Positions 36,663-44,373 of a DNA stretch of 64,000 nucleotides are shown in pieces. Each line of letters begins with the position of its first letter. Position 1 is the first letter of the stretch. A program made the position numbers and the translations under genes. The notes beneath the pieces were generated by a model. That model did no database searches. It was not told the DNA's origin and saw nothing but the letters and a program-made list of their open reading frames with translations. The stretch covers positions 930,001 through 994,000 of the forward strand of contig NZ_CP071238.1 in assembly GCF_017299535.1 (NCBI RefSeq). Reading direction: 5' to 3'. Origin of the DNA: Serratia marcescens subsp. marcescens ATCC 13880 (GTDB lineage: Bacteria; Pseudomonadota; Gammaproteobacteria; Enterobacterales; Enterobacteriaceae).

Positions 36663-36804
36663 CGGCTCGGGCTTCCCGAGTAGCAACAACACCTGGACGT
36701 CCGAGGTCAACAGCAGTGGTAACCACTACAACGTCAACTTGACCACGGGCAACGTCAACAACAACAACGACAGCAACAGCAACTACGTTGCGTGTCGGCA
36801 GGGT
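36663..36804 (+). repeat. DGR template repeat (TR)
   Basis: 142 bp matching the VR without gaps, with 13 AAC codons in the VR reading frame. Mutating the two adenines of AAC yields NNC codons: 15 amino acids and no stops. Its RNA must be the + strand, because the mutated bases are adenines on that strand. The TR ends 4 bp before the stop codon of the reverse transcriptase gene, which lies on the other strand. Confidence 0.96.
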
Positions 36805-36808
36805 GTTC

Positions 36809-38080
36809 TTACCCTCTGTACTGCTGCACAATCCAGTCTTGTTTACAGTATTGTTTGATACGTATGGCGCCGTAGTTTGCGTCAGCGGGGATAAACCATG
36901 TTTTAAGTAAACCTGCATAACGGTGCCATATTTGCTTGCGAAGGCGCCAGTGTTGCGTGTGTTGCATCATGCCCAAATAACTATTGATGACTGACTGAAT
37001 TTGAGTGAGTAGTTCATAGTGGGGTGTAATGGGGGTACCGTTGAGATAGGCTGCCCACTTGTGGACAAAGGCGTCTGAGTTATTATGCGTGTGCCTCGGG
37101 GGATGCCCCGATAGTACTTGATTAAAGAAATGCAGTCGGTAAATGAACCGGCGAATGTTACGGTTTCTCATGTGGAGATGATGAGGATAAACGCGATACC
37201 CCAAATAATCTGCACCTTGACTGCATTTTTGAATGCTTTGTTTTTTCGGGTGTAAAGTGAGGCTTAATTCGCTCGCGCAGAACGAGGCGATAAGTTCTCG
37301 CCATTGAGACATTTTTTTTGATGAGCTGCCGAGTAGAAACAAGTCATCCATATACCGAACGTACCCTCGGGCTTTAAGTGAATGTTTAATGAAGTGGTCC
37401 AAGGGGCTTAGCCATAAATTAGCGAACATTTGACTTGCTGAAGAACCTAGTGGGAGTCCTTTGTCACTTCCTGCACCGAGTAGGGTTTTGTGTGGGGGGA
37501 TGGTGTTCAGTAATCGCCTGTCGCCAGAAACAGTCCATGTGCATCGCGCTACTGGGTGGAGAATGCATCGCTCTAAAATGAAATCCAGTGTTTCATAGAG
37601 CGGGCTTTCTGATAGATAACGTTGTGTAATGGATTGGCATTGAGTCAGCAATGGGGTGCGCGGTATAGCGTTAAAAAAATTCTGGATATCTAACTGAAGA
37701 TAATATGTGTGGTCAGGTTGGCGCATGAAGCGCTGGACTCGCTGTACCGCAGCCAGCGTGCCTTTGTTTTTCCTGTTTGCAAACGTGTCATCGATTAGCA
37801 CACGTTCAACATACGGGTTTATGTGATAAACCAGCCAGCATTGCACCAACCTGTCACGAAAGGAAGGGGCATAGATTTCTCTCAGCTTTGGATCTGTGAC
37901 GGCAAAGCGTGAATAAATCGACGGTTGATAACGTTGCGAACTGATTTCATCTGCCAACGTTCGACATGTTTGGGAAATTGATTCTGTGTTTAACGATTTA
38001 TGTATGCTTCTGCCCATTTTAACGACGCACTGTAAAAGTTCATAATTAATTTGCTTGGCGAGTGATACCTTGAAATCCAT
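36809..38080 (-). CDS. DGR-type reverse transcriptase
   Basis: A 423-residue RT. Visible motifs: FRDRLVQCWLVYHINP (RT1), TFANRKNKGTLAAVQRVQ, YYLQLDIQNFFNAIPR (first catalytic Asp), GLPLGSSASQMFANLWLSPLDHF (the SQ motif of DGR and group II-like RTs), and GYVRYMDDLFLL (catalytic YMDD). The C-terminal thumb is followed by a short basic tail. Group II intron X/En domains and retron features are absent. The ATG at 38080 was chosen because further upstream the frame runs antisense through the Avd-like gene. Its stop codon lies 4 bp from the TR. RT alone copies TR RNA with adenine-directed errors in characterised DGRs. Confidence 0.95.
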   Translation of the reverse strand: MDFKVSLAKQINYELLQCVVKMGRSIHKSLNTESISQTCRTLADEISSQRYQPSIYSRFAVTDPKLREIYAPSFRDRLVQCWLVYHINPYVERVLIDDTFANRKNKGTLAAVQRVQRFMRQPDHTYYLQLDIQNFFNAIPRTPLLTQCQSITQRYLSESPLYETLDFILERCILHPVARCTWTVSGDRRLLNTIPPHKTLLGAGSDKGLPLGSSASQMFANLWLSPLDHFIKHSLKARGYVRYMDDLFLLGSSSKKMSQWRELIASFCASELSLTLHPKKQSIQKCSQGADYLGYRVYPHHLHMRNRNIRRFIYRLHFFNQVLSGHPPRHTHNNSDAFVHKWAAYLNGTPITPHYELLTQIQSVINSYLGMMQHTQHWRLRKQIWHRYAGLLKTWFIPADANYGAIRIKQYCKQDWIVQQYRG

Positions 38081-38456
38081 ATTTAAGCATCCAAAGGTGT
38101 ATGATGATTTACTGCGATTATATAAGGCATATTGGAATGTGCATAAGCACTTGCCGCGTACGTTCAGAATAACGACAGGTGATGTTATATTGCAAACTAT
38201 AACGGCATGTATAGCAGAGGTCATTTCAGCCAACCACCTGGATAAGCATGTGGCGGAGCAGCGAGCTTTGTCGGGCGAGTGCCTGGGGAGAGGTCGAACG
38301 CAGCTCGTTATTATTAGGGGGCTGCTCACGGTGGGGTGGGATATGCGTTTCATTCCCCATGGTTCATTCATGCATTTAACGTTTCAACTCGATGAAATCG
38401 AAAAACAGGTAACGAAATGGCAAGCCTGGTTTATGAATGACTCAGCAGGCATGTAA
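38055..38456 (+). CDS. avd: Avd-like DGR accessory protein (four-helix bundle)
   Basis: About 133 residues with the Avd pattern: short N-terminus, VYDDLLRLYKAYWNVHKHLPRTFRITTGDVI, ACIAEVISANHLD, then helices ending QLDEIEKQVTKWQAWF. Avd forms a basic pentamer that binds RT and the TR RNA and is needed for mutagenic cDNA synthesis in Bordetella phage. The start is uncertain: TTG 38055, TTG 38070 (after GGCGAG) or GTG 38097. With either TTG, the 5' end overlaps that of the divergent RT gene. A gene oriented opposite to RT is unusual for Avd. Confidence 0.8.
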   Translation: MASDTLKSIFKHPKVYDDLLRLYKAYWNVHKHLPRTFRITTGDVILQTITACIAEVISANHLDKHVAEQRALSGECLGRGRTQLVIIRGLLTVGWDMRFIPHGSFMHLTFQLDEIEKQVTKWQAWFMNDSAGM

Positions 38457-38636
38457 CATCATTTATCATTACCTCTCGCTTCACGTTGCATATTTCATTG
38501 GCAGAACGATGGTTATTGCATGGCGATAAAGGCCGTCGGTATTAAATAGTCGGTATTAATACGGTGTTTTGATTGCGGATGCACCTGATGTCACTACGGT
38601 GAGCAGGGCAACAGGTTGTCAAAAAGGAGCGTGAAT

Positions 38637-39098
38637 ATGACACATAATACCCTCTCCCCAAAAGATTTGCCTTCTTCTGACGGGGGCGGTACAGGTCGGT
38701 ATGTTACACCGCGTCAGTCCAATCATGAGGTGTATACGTTGCCTGAATGCCTGGCCAATTTTCCACCCATGCCCCTCTATTTAGCGGTGGCGCATTTTGG
38801 TCTGCTGAGCGGGCGACCGCTGTCACGAGAAGACATTTCCCAGGCTTTTCATATCGACAGGCGTCGCGCATTGGAGGTTATGCGCTATTTGGTTAATAAC
38901 GCTCCACGGGTCACCTGCAAGTGCCTGTCCCTGATGAAAGGGCGAGGATATTGCCTGCACATTATCGATATTGCTTCACCTGAGCAGGGGACTGGCGAGC
39001 CTCCCTCATGTTCAGCGCGCCCGCGTGGCAGCGCGGCTAAGCGTGAGCGAGCACAGCAGCAGATGCGGCAGTGGTTTTTGCAACGTCCCAATCCTTAG
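38637..39098 (+). CDS. CaiF/GrlA-family transcriptional regulator
   Basis: 153 residues. The central part PLYLAVAHFGLLSGRPLSREDISQAFHIDRRRALEVMRYLVN is the helix-turn-helix of the CaiF/GrlA family, which includes the LEE activator GrlA and regulators of fimbrial operons. N- and C-terminal tails are Ser/Gly/basic rich. The ATG at 38637 has AAGGAG upstream. It follows the Avd-like gene by 180 bp and may control the adhesin locus; that is an inference from position. A second, frameshifted copy lies at 48623. Confidence 0.85.
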   Translation: MTHNTLSPKDLPSSDGGGTGRYVTPRQSNHEVYTLPECLANFPPMPLYLAVAHFGLLSGRPLSREDISQAFHIDRRRALEVMRYLVNNAPRVTCKCLSLMKGRGYCLHIIDIASPEQGTGEPPSCSARPRGSAAKRERAQQQMRQWFLQRPNP

Positions 39099-39258
39099 GC
39101 GGCAGTCACGGGCATCAGGGTACTCTCCTCTGGAAATAACTCCTCTATAGCGTGATGTTTGGTGTTTTGCTTACCGGTGGAATGGTGCGCATTTTGCAGC
39201 AGTAACGGCATGCTCTGGTTTGTTGCGATGCGCAACCACGGATATCCATGGTCTTGTT

Positions 39259-39525
39259 ATGGCAGATGGAATAATGAAAGAAAGTGAAAGAATGATGAGG
39301 TTAGACGTTGGCGATTTTTTGCCTGGTGTCCACACCATGTCGACACCCAGGGCGCGTTTTCGTGTGGCAATGCGCCAGGCCGCCATGCTGGAGCGTAAGG
39401 GGTGTTTCAACGAGGCCGTGTCCTATTGGCAGGAGGCGTTGACGTTGGCGGTATCGGAGCGCGAGCGTCATTGGTGTGAGTCACGAGCGCACCTGTGCCA
39501 AAAACGCAGTATGCAGGGGGAATAA
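39259..39525 (+). CDS. PerC-like regulator
   Basis: About 88 residues; the start is uncertain (39259, 39274 or 39292). The core RQAAMLERKGCFNEAVSYWQEAL followed by ERERHWCESRAHLCQK matches the PerC family pattern (short helical repeat, ER-W--R---C). PerC proteins are small activators in virulence islands. A paralogue lies at 41662, sharing the segment MSTP-(A/G)-x-R-(F/L)-R and the end WCE-x-RA-x-LCQKRS. Each copy is followed by a tiny membrane-protein gene. Confidence 0.75.
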   Translation: MADGIMKESERMMRLDVGDFLPGVHTMSTPRARFRVAMRQAAMLERKGCFNEAVSYWQEALTLAVSERERHWCESRAHLCQKRSMQGE

Positions 39526-39616
39526 CAGAATGCGTTGACTTCCCGGCAGAAAAAAAGGAGGGAAGCACAGCATCGCTTGTCAAACATAGTGGTTACATGA
39601 AGGCGAAGGTAATGAG

Positions 39617-39778
39617 ATGAATGTGGAAAAAAGCAGTTTGCGCAGTCCGGATCGAGGAAAAGAAATGAGGCATAGCCTGTGGTGTCGGATAAGTCGTCGA
39701 TGGATGTGGTTTGGGGTGGGGGCGGTGAGTGTGATGATATGGGGGATGTTGTTGGGACTTATTGTGGTGCTGGCATAA
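39617..39778 (+). CDS. Small single-span membrane protein
   Basis: 53 residues, a basic N-terminus followed by one hydrophobic helix (WFGVGAVSVMIWGMLLGLIVVL). A related 46-residue protein at 42106 shares RRxxWxGV and VIWGxLLGLIV, which supports that both are real genes. The role is unknown. Confidence 0.6.
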   Translation: MNVEKSSLRSPDRGKEMRHSLWCRISRRWMWFGVGAVSVMIWGMLLGLIVVLA

Positions 39779-40334
39779 GCTCTTGCCGTACTCAGATAGT
39801 CTGCCCATTCTGAATGATGATTTGCTTCGACATTCTTGCGACCCCTTTCCGTTCGTGTCGCTTGCTCTGGCCGGAGAAGAGGACAGGAGCTTAACCGATA
39901 CGGTGCGAGAATGGCCGCATAAAACACGAACGTCTTGTCTGTCTGAATAATGCAAGGGAGGAAGGTTTGAGTTTGCTGCTCAGTAATATTTACTCGCTTG
40001 ATGGCTGATTATTATCGCGAACATTGTGAGATGCTATGTGCTAATAAATTAATTTGACATCGAATACCTCCCGTCAGGAGTCTTGCTCCGATCTTCTGGT
40101 GAATTATGGGGTAGGTGCCCTTTTTCTGTTTATATCGACTTTTGTGTAAAAGAGGATGTGTCGCGTCTGGCGGTGTTGTTTTTGTGTGTTAAAGATATGA
40201 AGGTGACATGATAAGACGCGTTGTTTTTATTACTCGAATTGAAAGCGCATAAAAATAGGGATTGGATTAATTGTGGAAACAAGATAGCGATTATTGCTCG
40301 TTTATATTCCCCCTTATTATTGAAGGTGCGAAAA
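39779..40334. other. Gene-poor AT-rich stretch
   Basis: 556 bp with only short open frames lacking family resemblance. The right part (39960-40330) is AT-rich. CTCCCGTCAGGAG at about 40069-40081 is a short palindrome also found in similar form at about 44202-44215. Confidence 0.35.
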
Positions 40335-40763
40335 ATGGAAGGTGCGACGGCGGGAGCCTGGATATGGCTGTGGGTACTGTGGCTGAGCCTCAGTGTGTTG
40401 TTGTTGGGCGGGATGCTGTCGCTGCCCCCCAAAGACGTGGTAACTCCCCTGCCTGCCCGGCTTCCTCCCTGGGTTTTGCGGTTTGTGCAAGGGGAGATGG
40501 CGGTGGGCGGCACGGTGCGCATTGGCCTGGGGCTGGGCGGGGCCGGGTGGTGGTGCGGTGCGGCGGGCTTGTTGGTGTCGGACCTGTCTCGCAGCCTGTT
40601 GGTGGTCGGGGGTGGTACTCTGGTGCTGATAGCGCTGTTTAATGCCGGGCGTCGGGGGGTGCAGTCCCTCGTTGGGTTGGTCGTGCTGTCTGGCTTTCAG
40701 GGGGCGGGATGGGTCGTACTTCTGCTGATTGTGCTTCAGCTCTACGGGTTGTCGGTGCGATGA
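40335..40763 (+). CDS. Hypothetical inner-membrane protein
   Basis: 142 residues with about four hydrophobic segments (WIWLWVLWLSLSVLLLGG, GGAGWWCGAAGLLVS, SLLVVGGGTLVLIALF, GAGWVVLLLIVLQLYG). No family recognised. The ATG at 40335 follows GAAGGTG; upstream codons are AT-rich and not membrane-like. Spaced 19 bp before the LuxR-type gene, so probably co-transcribed with it. Confidence 0.65.
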   Translation: MEGATAGAWIWLWVLWLSLSVLLLGGMLSLPPKDVVTPLPARLPPWVLRFVQGEMAVGGTVRIGLGLGGAGWWCGAAGLLVSDLSRSLLVVGGGTLVLIALFNAGRRGVQSLVGLVVLSGFQGAGWVVLLLIVLQLYGLSVR

Positions 40764-40782
40764 GAATAAGAGGGGCGGGACA

Positions 40783-41484
40783 ATGGCAGTGAGTACAGGC
40801 AGTGAGTGTTTCAGTGGGCAGATTGCAACCGCTTCCCGCGGTCGTGTCTCGGCCCCTCTGTCGATAGCGGTGGTTGATGCATGTCAGTTCGGGCTTATTG
40901 GGTTGCACGGCTTGTTGACCCTTCCCGCGCTTTCACCGACAGCGATAGCTGTCAGTGCTCATGAGCAGGTAGAAAGCGCGCTGGTTGCTGTACACCTTGG
41001 GCAGGCAGGCATGGGGTATGGCGGTGGGGAACGGTGTCTGGTTTTGCGGCTGTCGGCGCACCCGGCGCAGGCCTTGCAACAGTTGTTGTATCTGGAACAT
41101 GAACTGATGGTGCGAGCGGGTTTTCGGCGCTTGGTTGTTCTTTCACCCTTCGGGGTCAATAACGCCGTCCGGCAGGTGCTGGTCTGTGGCGGGGTGCGCC
41201 TACCGGTACGCATTGTGGATGCACGCAGCCCGGTAATGTGGTTGCGTCGCGTGGTGTTGTCGCAGGCCGGGGAGGATGAATTGCTGCCCCAGATGCCAGC
41301 GTTGATATTGTCCGCCCCCGAGCGTTGGGTTCTTGTCAGGACATTAATGGAAATCTCCATTCACCAGCAGGCGCGATTACAGCACCGCAACAACAAGACG
41401 TTGTACGCACAGCGGCACAATGCGTTGCGAAAACTCCACGCATCCGGGGTGGCAGACCTGTTGCGGCGATTTGTTTCGATGTGA
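40783..41484 (+). CDS. LuxR-family transcriptional regulator with degenerate receiver-like domain
   Basis: 233 residues. The C-terminus is a LuxR/FixJ helix-turn-helix: LSAPERWVLVRTLMEISIHQQA followed by NNKTLYAQRHNALRKLHASG, the expected KT-x-x-x-R recognition helix. The N-terminal half looks like a receiver fold (LSIAVVDACQFGLIGLHGLL, LVVLSP) but without a clear phosphoacceptor set. This layout resembles the RcsB partner regulators such as BglJ or MatA/EcpR, which control adhesins; the specific assignment is inference. Confidence 0.8.
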   Translation: MAVSTGSECFSGQIATASRGRVSAPLSIAVVDACQFGLIGLHGLLTLPALSPTAIAVSAHEQVESALVAVHLGQAGMGYGGGERCLVLRLSAHPAQALQQLLYLEHELMVRAGFRRLVVLSPFGVNNAVRQVLVCGGVRLPVRIVDARSPVMWLRRVVLSQAGEDELLPQMPALILSAPERWVLVRTLMEISIHQQARLQHRNNKTLYAQRHNALRKLHASGVADLLRRFVSM

Positions 41485-41488
41485 AGGC

Positions 41489-41662
41489 ATGAGGCGTTCA
41501 GTGATGTGGAGGTGGGTAATGCGAAGAAGGCAGCGAGGGCGGCGACATTATGTACTTGAACAAACGGACTATTTTCGGGAGCGGATATTGAAACGCGTGG
41601 TGTTGTGGGTGCTTTTGCCACTTCTGGCTGCGCTGTTGGTGGTGTTATGGAGGACAGGGTGA
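41489..41662 (+). CDS. Small basic membrane protein
   Basis: 57 residues with an Arg-rich N-terminus (MRRRQRGRRHY) and one C-terminal membrane helix (VVLWVLLPLLAALLVVLW). It begins 4 bp after the LuxR-type gene, and its stop TGA overlaps the start of the second PerC-like gene (TGATG), so the genes are coupled. Function unknown. Confidence 0.55.
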   Translation: MRRSVMWRWVMRRRQRGRRHYVLEQTDYFRERILKRVVLWVLLPLLAALLVVLWRTG

Positions 41663-41913
41663 TGTGGAAGCGTGCTGGGGAAGAGAAAAATGACGGCGGG
41701 CATTGGCCTGAGTTGCATGTCATGTCGACACCTGGCGAGCGCTTGCGTGCGACGTTGCAGCAGGCGGCGGCGTTGGAACGGGCCGGGTGTTTTGATGATG
41801 CGGCAAATTACTGGCTGGCGGGCCTTGAATTGGCCCGGCACGGGAATGAGCAGCACTGGTGTGAGGTGCGGGCGCTGCTGTGTCAAAAGCGAAGCGCGGA
41901 ACCACGACGTTAA
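41662..41913 (+). CDS. PerC-like regulator, second copy
   Basis: 83 residues with the same core as the gene at 39259: LQQAAALERAGCFDDAANYWLAGLELARHGNEQHWCEVRALLCQKRS. The ATG at 41662 has GGAGG 9 bp upstream and overlaps the stop of the preceding small membrane protein. Probably an activator acting on island genes; not tested. Confidence 0.75.
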   Translation: MWKRAGEEKNDGGHWPELHVMSTPGERLRATLQQAAALERAGCFDDAANYWLAGLELARHGNEQHWCEVRALLCQKRSAEPRR

Positions 41914-42077
41914 TCGTGCTGACCCGTCAGCGTGTGCGGCGGGCTAATCATTTCGCCTGGACAGCTGTGGTTATCTGGTTGTTTCTCGGGGCTGTGGTGG
42001 TGATGTTTTGGTCTGGGCGTGGTGTGGGGCGCTGGTTGTCCCGGCTGGGGCATGGCGTGATAAGTGGATTGATGTAG
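41880..42077 (+). CDS. Small membrane protein
   Basis: Up to 65 residues from GTG 41880 (another GTG lies at 41919); it overlaps the 3' end of the PerC-like gene. A basic N-terminus precedes one membrane helix (FAWTAVVIWLFLGAVVVMFW). No family recognised. Confidence 0.45.
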   Translation: MSKAKRGTTTLIVLTRQRVRRANHFAWTAVVIWLFLGAVVVMFWSGRGVGRWLSRLGHGVISGLM

Positions 42078-42105
42078 GTGGCAGAGTCTTCGGTAAGGGG
42101 GAAAG

Positions 42106-42246
42106 ATGCAAAGATGTCGGCAACGGCATGTCTATGTCCGAAGGTTGCGAATGATGGGGCGTCGTATGGTGTGGCTGGGTGTGGTGACGGTAATCATGGT
42201 GATATGGGGGCTGTTGCTGGGGCTTATCGTATGGCTGGAGTGGTGA
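42106..42246 (+). CDS. Small single-span membrane protein, paralogue of the one at 39617
   Basis: 46 residues, very basic N-terminus (CRQRHVYVRRLRMMGRR) then a helix (MVWLGVVTVIMVIWGLLLGLIVWL). AAGGGGGA precedes the ATG. The pairing PerC-like gene plus this type of small protein occurs twice in 3 kb, pointing to an internal duplication. Confidence 0.6.
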   Translation: MQRCRQRHVYVRRLRMMGRRMVWLGVVTVIMVIWGLLLGLIVWLEW

Positions 42247-42593
42247 GACGTGGTCCTTCCGGCAGTGACGCCAGTAGGCCAGCGCAATCAAAGTAATAAA
42301 CAGCGCATTGAACGACAGCCAGATAAACACGATGACCATCACTGTTCCCATGAAATCATTTCCTCAACGTTAAACGGGGGAGTCCATCAGGTGCGAGGCG
42401 GGCTCGGTGTGATGGTGTTCATGGAGTGACATTATTATCGGGAGAATTGATAAGTAAAGTTTATGTTTTTGGTGTGTTGTGGATAGTGATAGAGCGCACG
42501 TTAATTGATGGAAAAATACAGGGTGGTGCTATTTTGGCGAGTTGGCGATTGAAAAGGCATCGCTAGAAAAGGTATTCAACGCGAGGTGGCAAA
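42247..42593. other. Gap between small-membrane-protein cluster and MipA-like pseudogene
   Basis: 347 bp. A reverse-strand frame starting at 42351 opens with a good membrane helix (MGTVMVIVFIWLSFNALFITL) after GAGGAAA, and may encode a small membrane protein, but the frame then runs antisense through 42106-42246 with His/Pro/Gln-rich low-complexity sequence, so its end is doubtful. The part 42400-42593 is AT-rich, likely promoter. Confidence 0.35.
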
Positions 42594-43406
42594 ATGAAAT
42601 CAGTAATATTGTTAAGTTTTTTTTGTTGTTTTTTCGGGGGCGGTCTCGCCCATGAGCTATGCACAAGATGAGGGTGCAGCGTTTCATGTGGCTGCGGGGG
42701 TGGCGACAGAACCGGCCTATGTCGGGTCATCGCATTATGTCGCGCAGCCGGTATATGACGCAGGCGGCAGTTATCGCAACGCCACATGGGGCACGTTTGA
42801 GCTCGGTGTTTTACAGGGAGCCCGCTGGCAATTGCCGTTGTCGTCGCCACTGGGTGTGGCGTTACTGATGGCTTACGATGCCGGTCGTGACGAGCGCATA
42901 CGTACGCTTGGCGGCCACAATACGCAGTTGCGCGGTATGGGGGACTTAGGGGGAGCATTGGAGGCCGGTGCCGAGTTGAGTTATCAGTTTGCGCCGGCAC
43001 GGGTTTATGTCAAGGGGATGCAGGCACTGCGTTCGCGCGACTACGGCGATGAGGCGCTTGGGCATACGGCCTAGTAGACCTGGGGGGCGACGGTGAACAT
43101 GACCTTGACGCGCAATGGACGCTGAGCAGCAAGTTTTACGCGACCTGGGCCAATGGCGGTTATCAGCGCGGGTATTTTGGCGTGACGCCGGCGCAAGCGG
43201 CACGAACGGACTTTGCGGCTTATCATCCTAAATCCGGCATCAGGCAGGTGACGGCAGAAGCGGCATTGAACTACCAGTGGACATCCAGCGTGGCATTACA
43301 AGGGGGCGTGGAAGTGTATCGGCTGACCGGTGATGCGGCGGACAGCCCATTGGTGGAGAAGAGCCTGGCCGGTATGGCGTTTCTGAGTGCCAGTTATCAA
43401 TTTTAA
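42594..43406 (+). pseudogene. MipA/OmpV-family outer-membrane protein, two frameshifts
   Basis: Three fragments in different frames join into one MipA/OmpV-like protein: signal peptide from ATG 42594, middle part ~42652-43074 (FHVAAGVATEPAYVGSSHY, ELGVLQGARWQLP), and C-terminal part to 43406 (GYFGVTPAQAARTDFAAYHP, YRLTGDAADSPLVEK, terminal aromatic SYQF). The first break is at a T8 run (42617-42624): with seven T the frame gives a good signal peptide leading into SYAQ. The second break is a one-base loss near 43060-43070. MipA/OmpV proteins are outer-membrane scaffolds. Two breaks argue for a pseudogene rather than phase variation. Confidence 0.75.
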
Positions 43407-43567
43407 GCGAGAAGCCACATGTCCCGTGCTTCGATAACGGTCGATGCCACGGGTAACGTAATAAGGTATGGCGTTGCAACTGACGTCAACGCCAAATCCC
43501 GGTGGCCATTTCCAATAGGAGGCGTAAATGTCGGTGTGATGGCCAAAGACTGCTTGCGAGGTGTGTT

Positions 43568-44089
43568 ATGCGTATATTTTGGGGTTTTATGATGGCGGGC
43601 TCAATCCTGCTTTTGTCGGCTTGTGCTGAGAAACCGCAGGTGACCGCCGATTACGATCATGGCGTCAATTTCAGTCAGTATCACACCTACGGTTTTGCTG
43701 CCAAAGAAGAAAAGTACCAAACGCTGACGGATGAGTACATTCGTCTGTCTGTTGCTCAGGAAATGCAGCGACGAGGTTATACATTCAGCGCCCGTCCCGA
43801 CCTCTTGATTTATTGGCATGCTTCTACACAGAACAAAGTGCAGATGGATGATGAGCCCTCTCTAATTGGCCGTGTCGGGTACGCTGGCTGGGCAGGGTAT
43901 AATCAAAGCCTATGGACGTATACCGAGGGCATGTTGACAGTGGATCTGGTTGACAGGAATAAGCGCCAACTGGTGTGGCGCGCGACAGCCAGCCATGTCC
44001 TGGATGCGGATAAGGCGGTGAGTCAGGAAGATATCGGGCAAACGGTTACGGCTTTATTTTCGGCCTATCCAGTTCCGGGGGCTGAGTAA
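43568..44089 (+). CDS. Lipoprotein, DUF4136-like
   Basis: 173 residues. A lipoprotein signal with lipobox LLLSAC is followed by VTADYDHGVNFSQYHTYGF, the pattern of DUF4136 domains, then RGYTFSARPDLLIYWH and VDLVDRNKRQLVWRATASHVL. Likely anchored at the outer membrane facing the periplasm. The ATG at 43568 gives the signal peptide; the GTG at 43502 does not. Confidence 0.8.
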   Translation: MRIFWGFMMAGSILLLSACAEKPQVTADYDHGVNFSQYHTYGFAAKEEKYQTLTDEYIRLSVAQEMQRRGYTFSARPDLLIYWHASTQNKVQMDDEPSLIGRVGYAGWAGYNQSLWTYTEGMLTVDLVDRNKRQLVWRATASHVLDADKAVSQEDIGQTVTALFSAYPVPGAE

Positions 44090-44286
44090 ACGCCGTTATA
44101 GCGAGGGCTAAATGCTGCGAATAAGGTTTATTGATGTGATGGGCATTATTGTTTGTGGCGAATGTTTTCCGAAAGACAGGGGTATCATTAAAAATATTTG
44201 ACTTTGCACGCCTCCCGTGAGGAGGATTAATGCATCCCTTGGGGATGATGTGAAATGTGTATTCCTTTTGCCAGACTTCCCTGTTG

Positions 44287-44317
44287 GTCACCCCACAATG
44301 TCGGGGTGACATTTTTT
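44287..44317 (+). terminator. Intrinsic terminator upstream of the Dabb-domain gene
   Basis: GTCACCCC / GGGGTGAC stem with an 8-nt loop, followed by ATTTTTT. Another short inverted repeat (CCTCC-CGTGA-GGAGG) lies at about 44202-44216. Confidence 0.8.
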
Positions 44318-44373
44318 CTACTTCCTCGCTGATGCTTTTTGCTGTTTCAATAATGTATAAATGGAATGGGTGA

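Larger units (their letters stand above)
35744..38456. other. Diversity-generating retroelement (VR, accessory gene, TR, RT, Avd)
   Basis: All parts needed for mutagenic retrohoming are present in 2.7 kb: VR in the 3' end of the adhesin gene, hairpin, MutS-like small gene, TR, reverse transcriptase and Avd-like gene. In known DGRs the TR RNA is copied by RT-Avd with errors opposite adenine and the cDNA replaces the VR. The adenine-only pattern of differences shows that the element has been active. The orientation of RT opposite to TR is unusual. Confidence 0.95.

Noticed and set aside
36643..36858. The open frame through the TR as a small gene
   Set aside because: It has no ribosome site or start of quality, and the segment is fully explained as DGR template.
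36809..38080. Group II intron or retron as explanation for the RT
   Set aside because: No intron RNA domain V, no maturase/endonuclease domain and no msr-msd-like inverted repeats; the VR/TR pair explains it.
36809..38371. A longer RT beginning at 38371
   Set aside because: The additional 97 codons run antisense through the Avd-like gene and lack RT similarity; ATG 38080 fits the family start.
39593..39955. Reverse-strand frames of 115-120 codons
   Set aside because: Antisense to the small membrane protein; Ser/Thr/Pro/His-rich composition typical of shadows.
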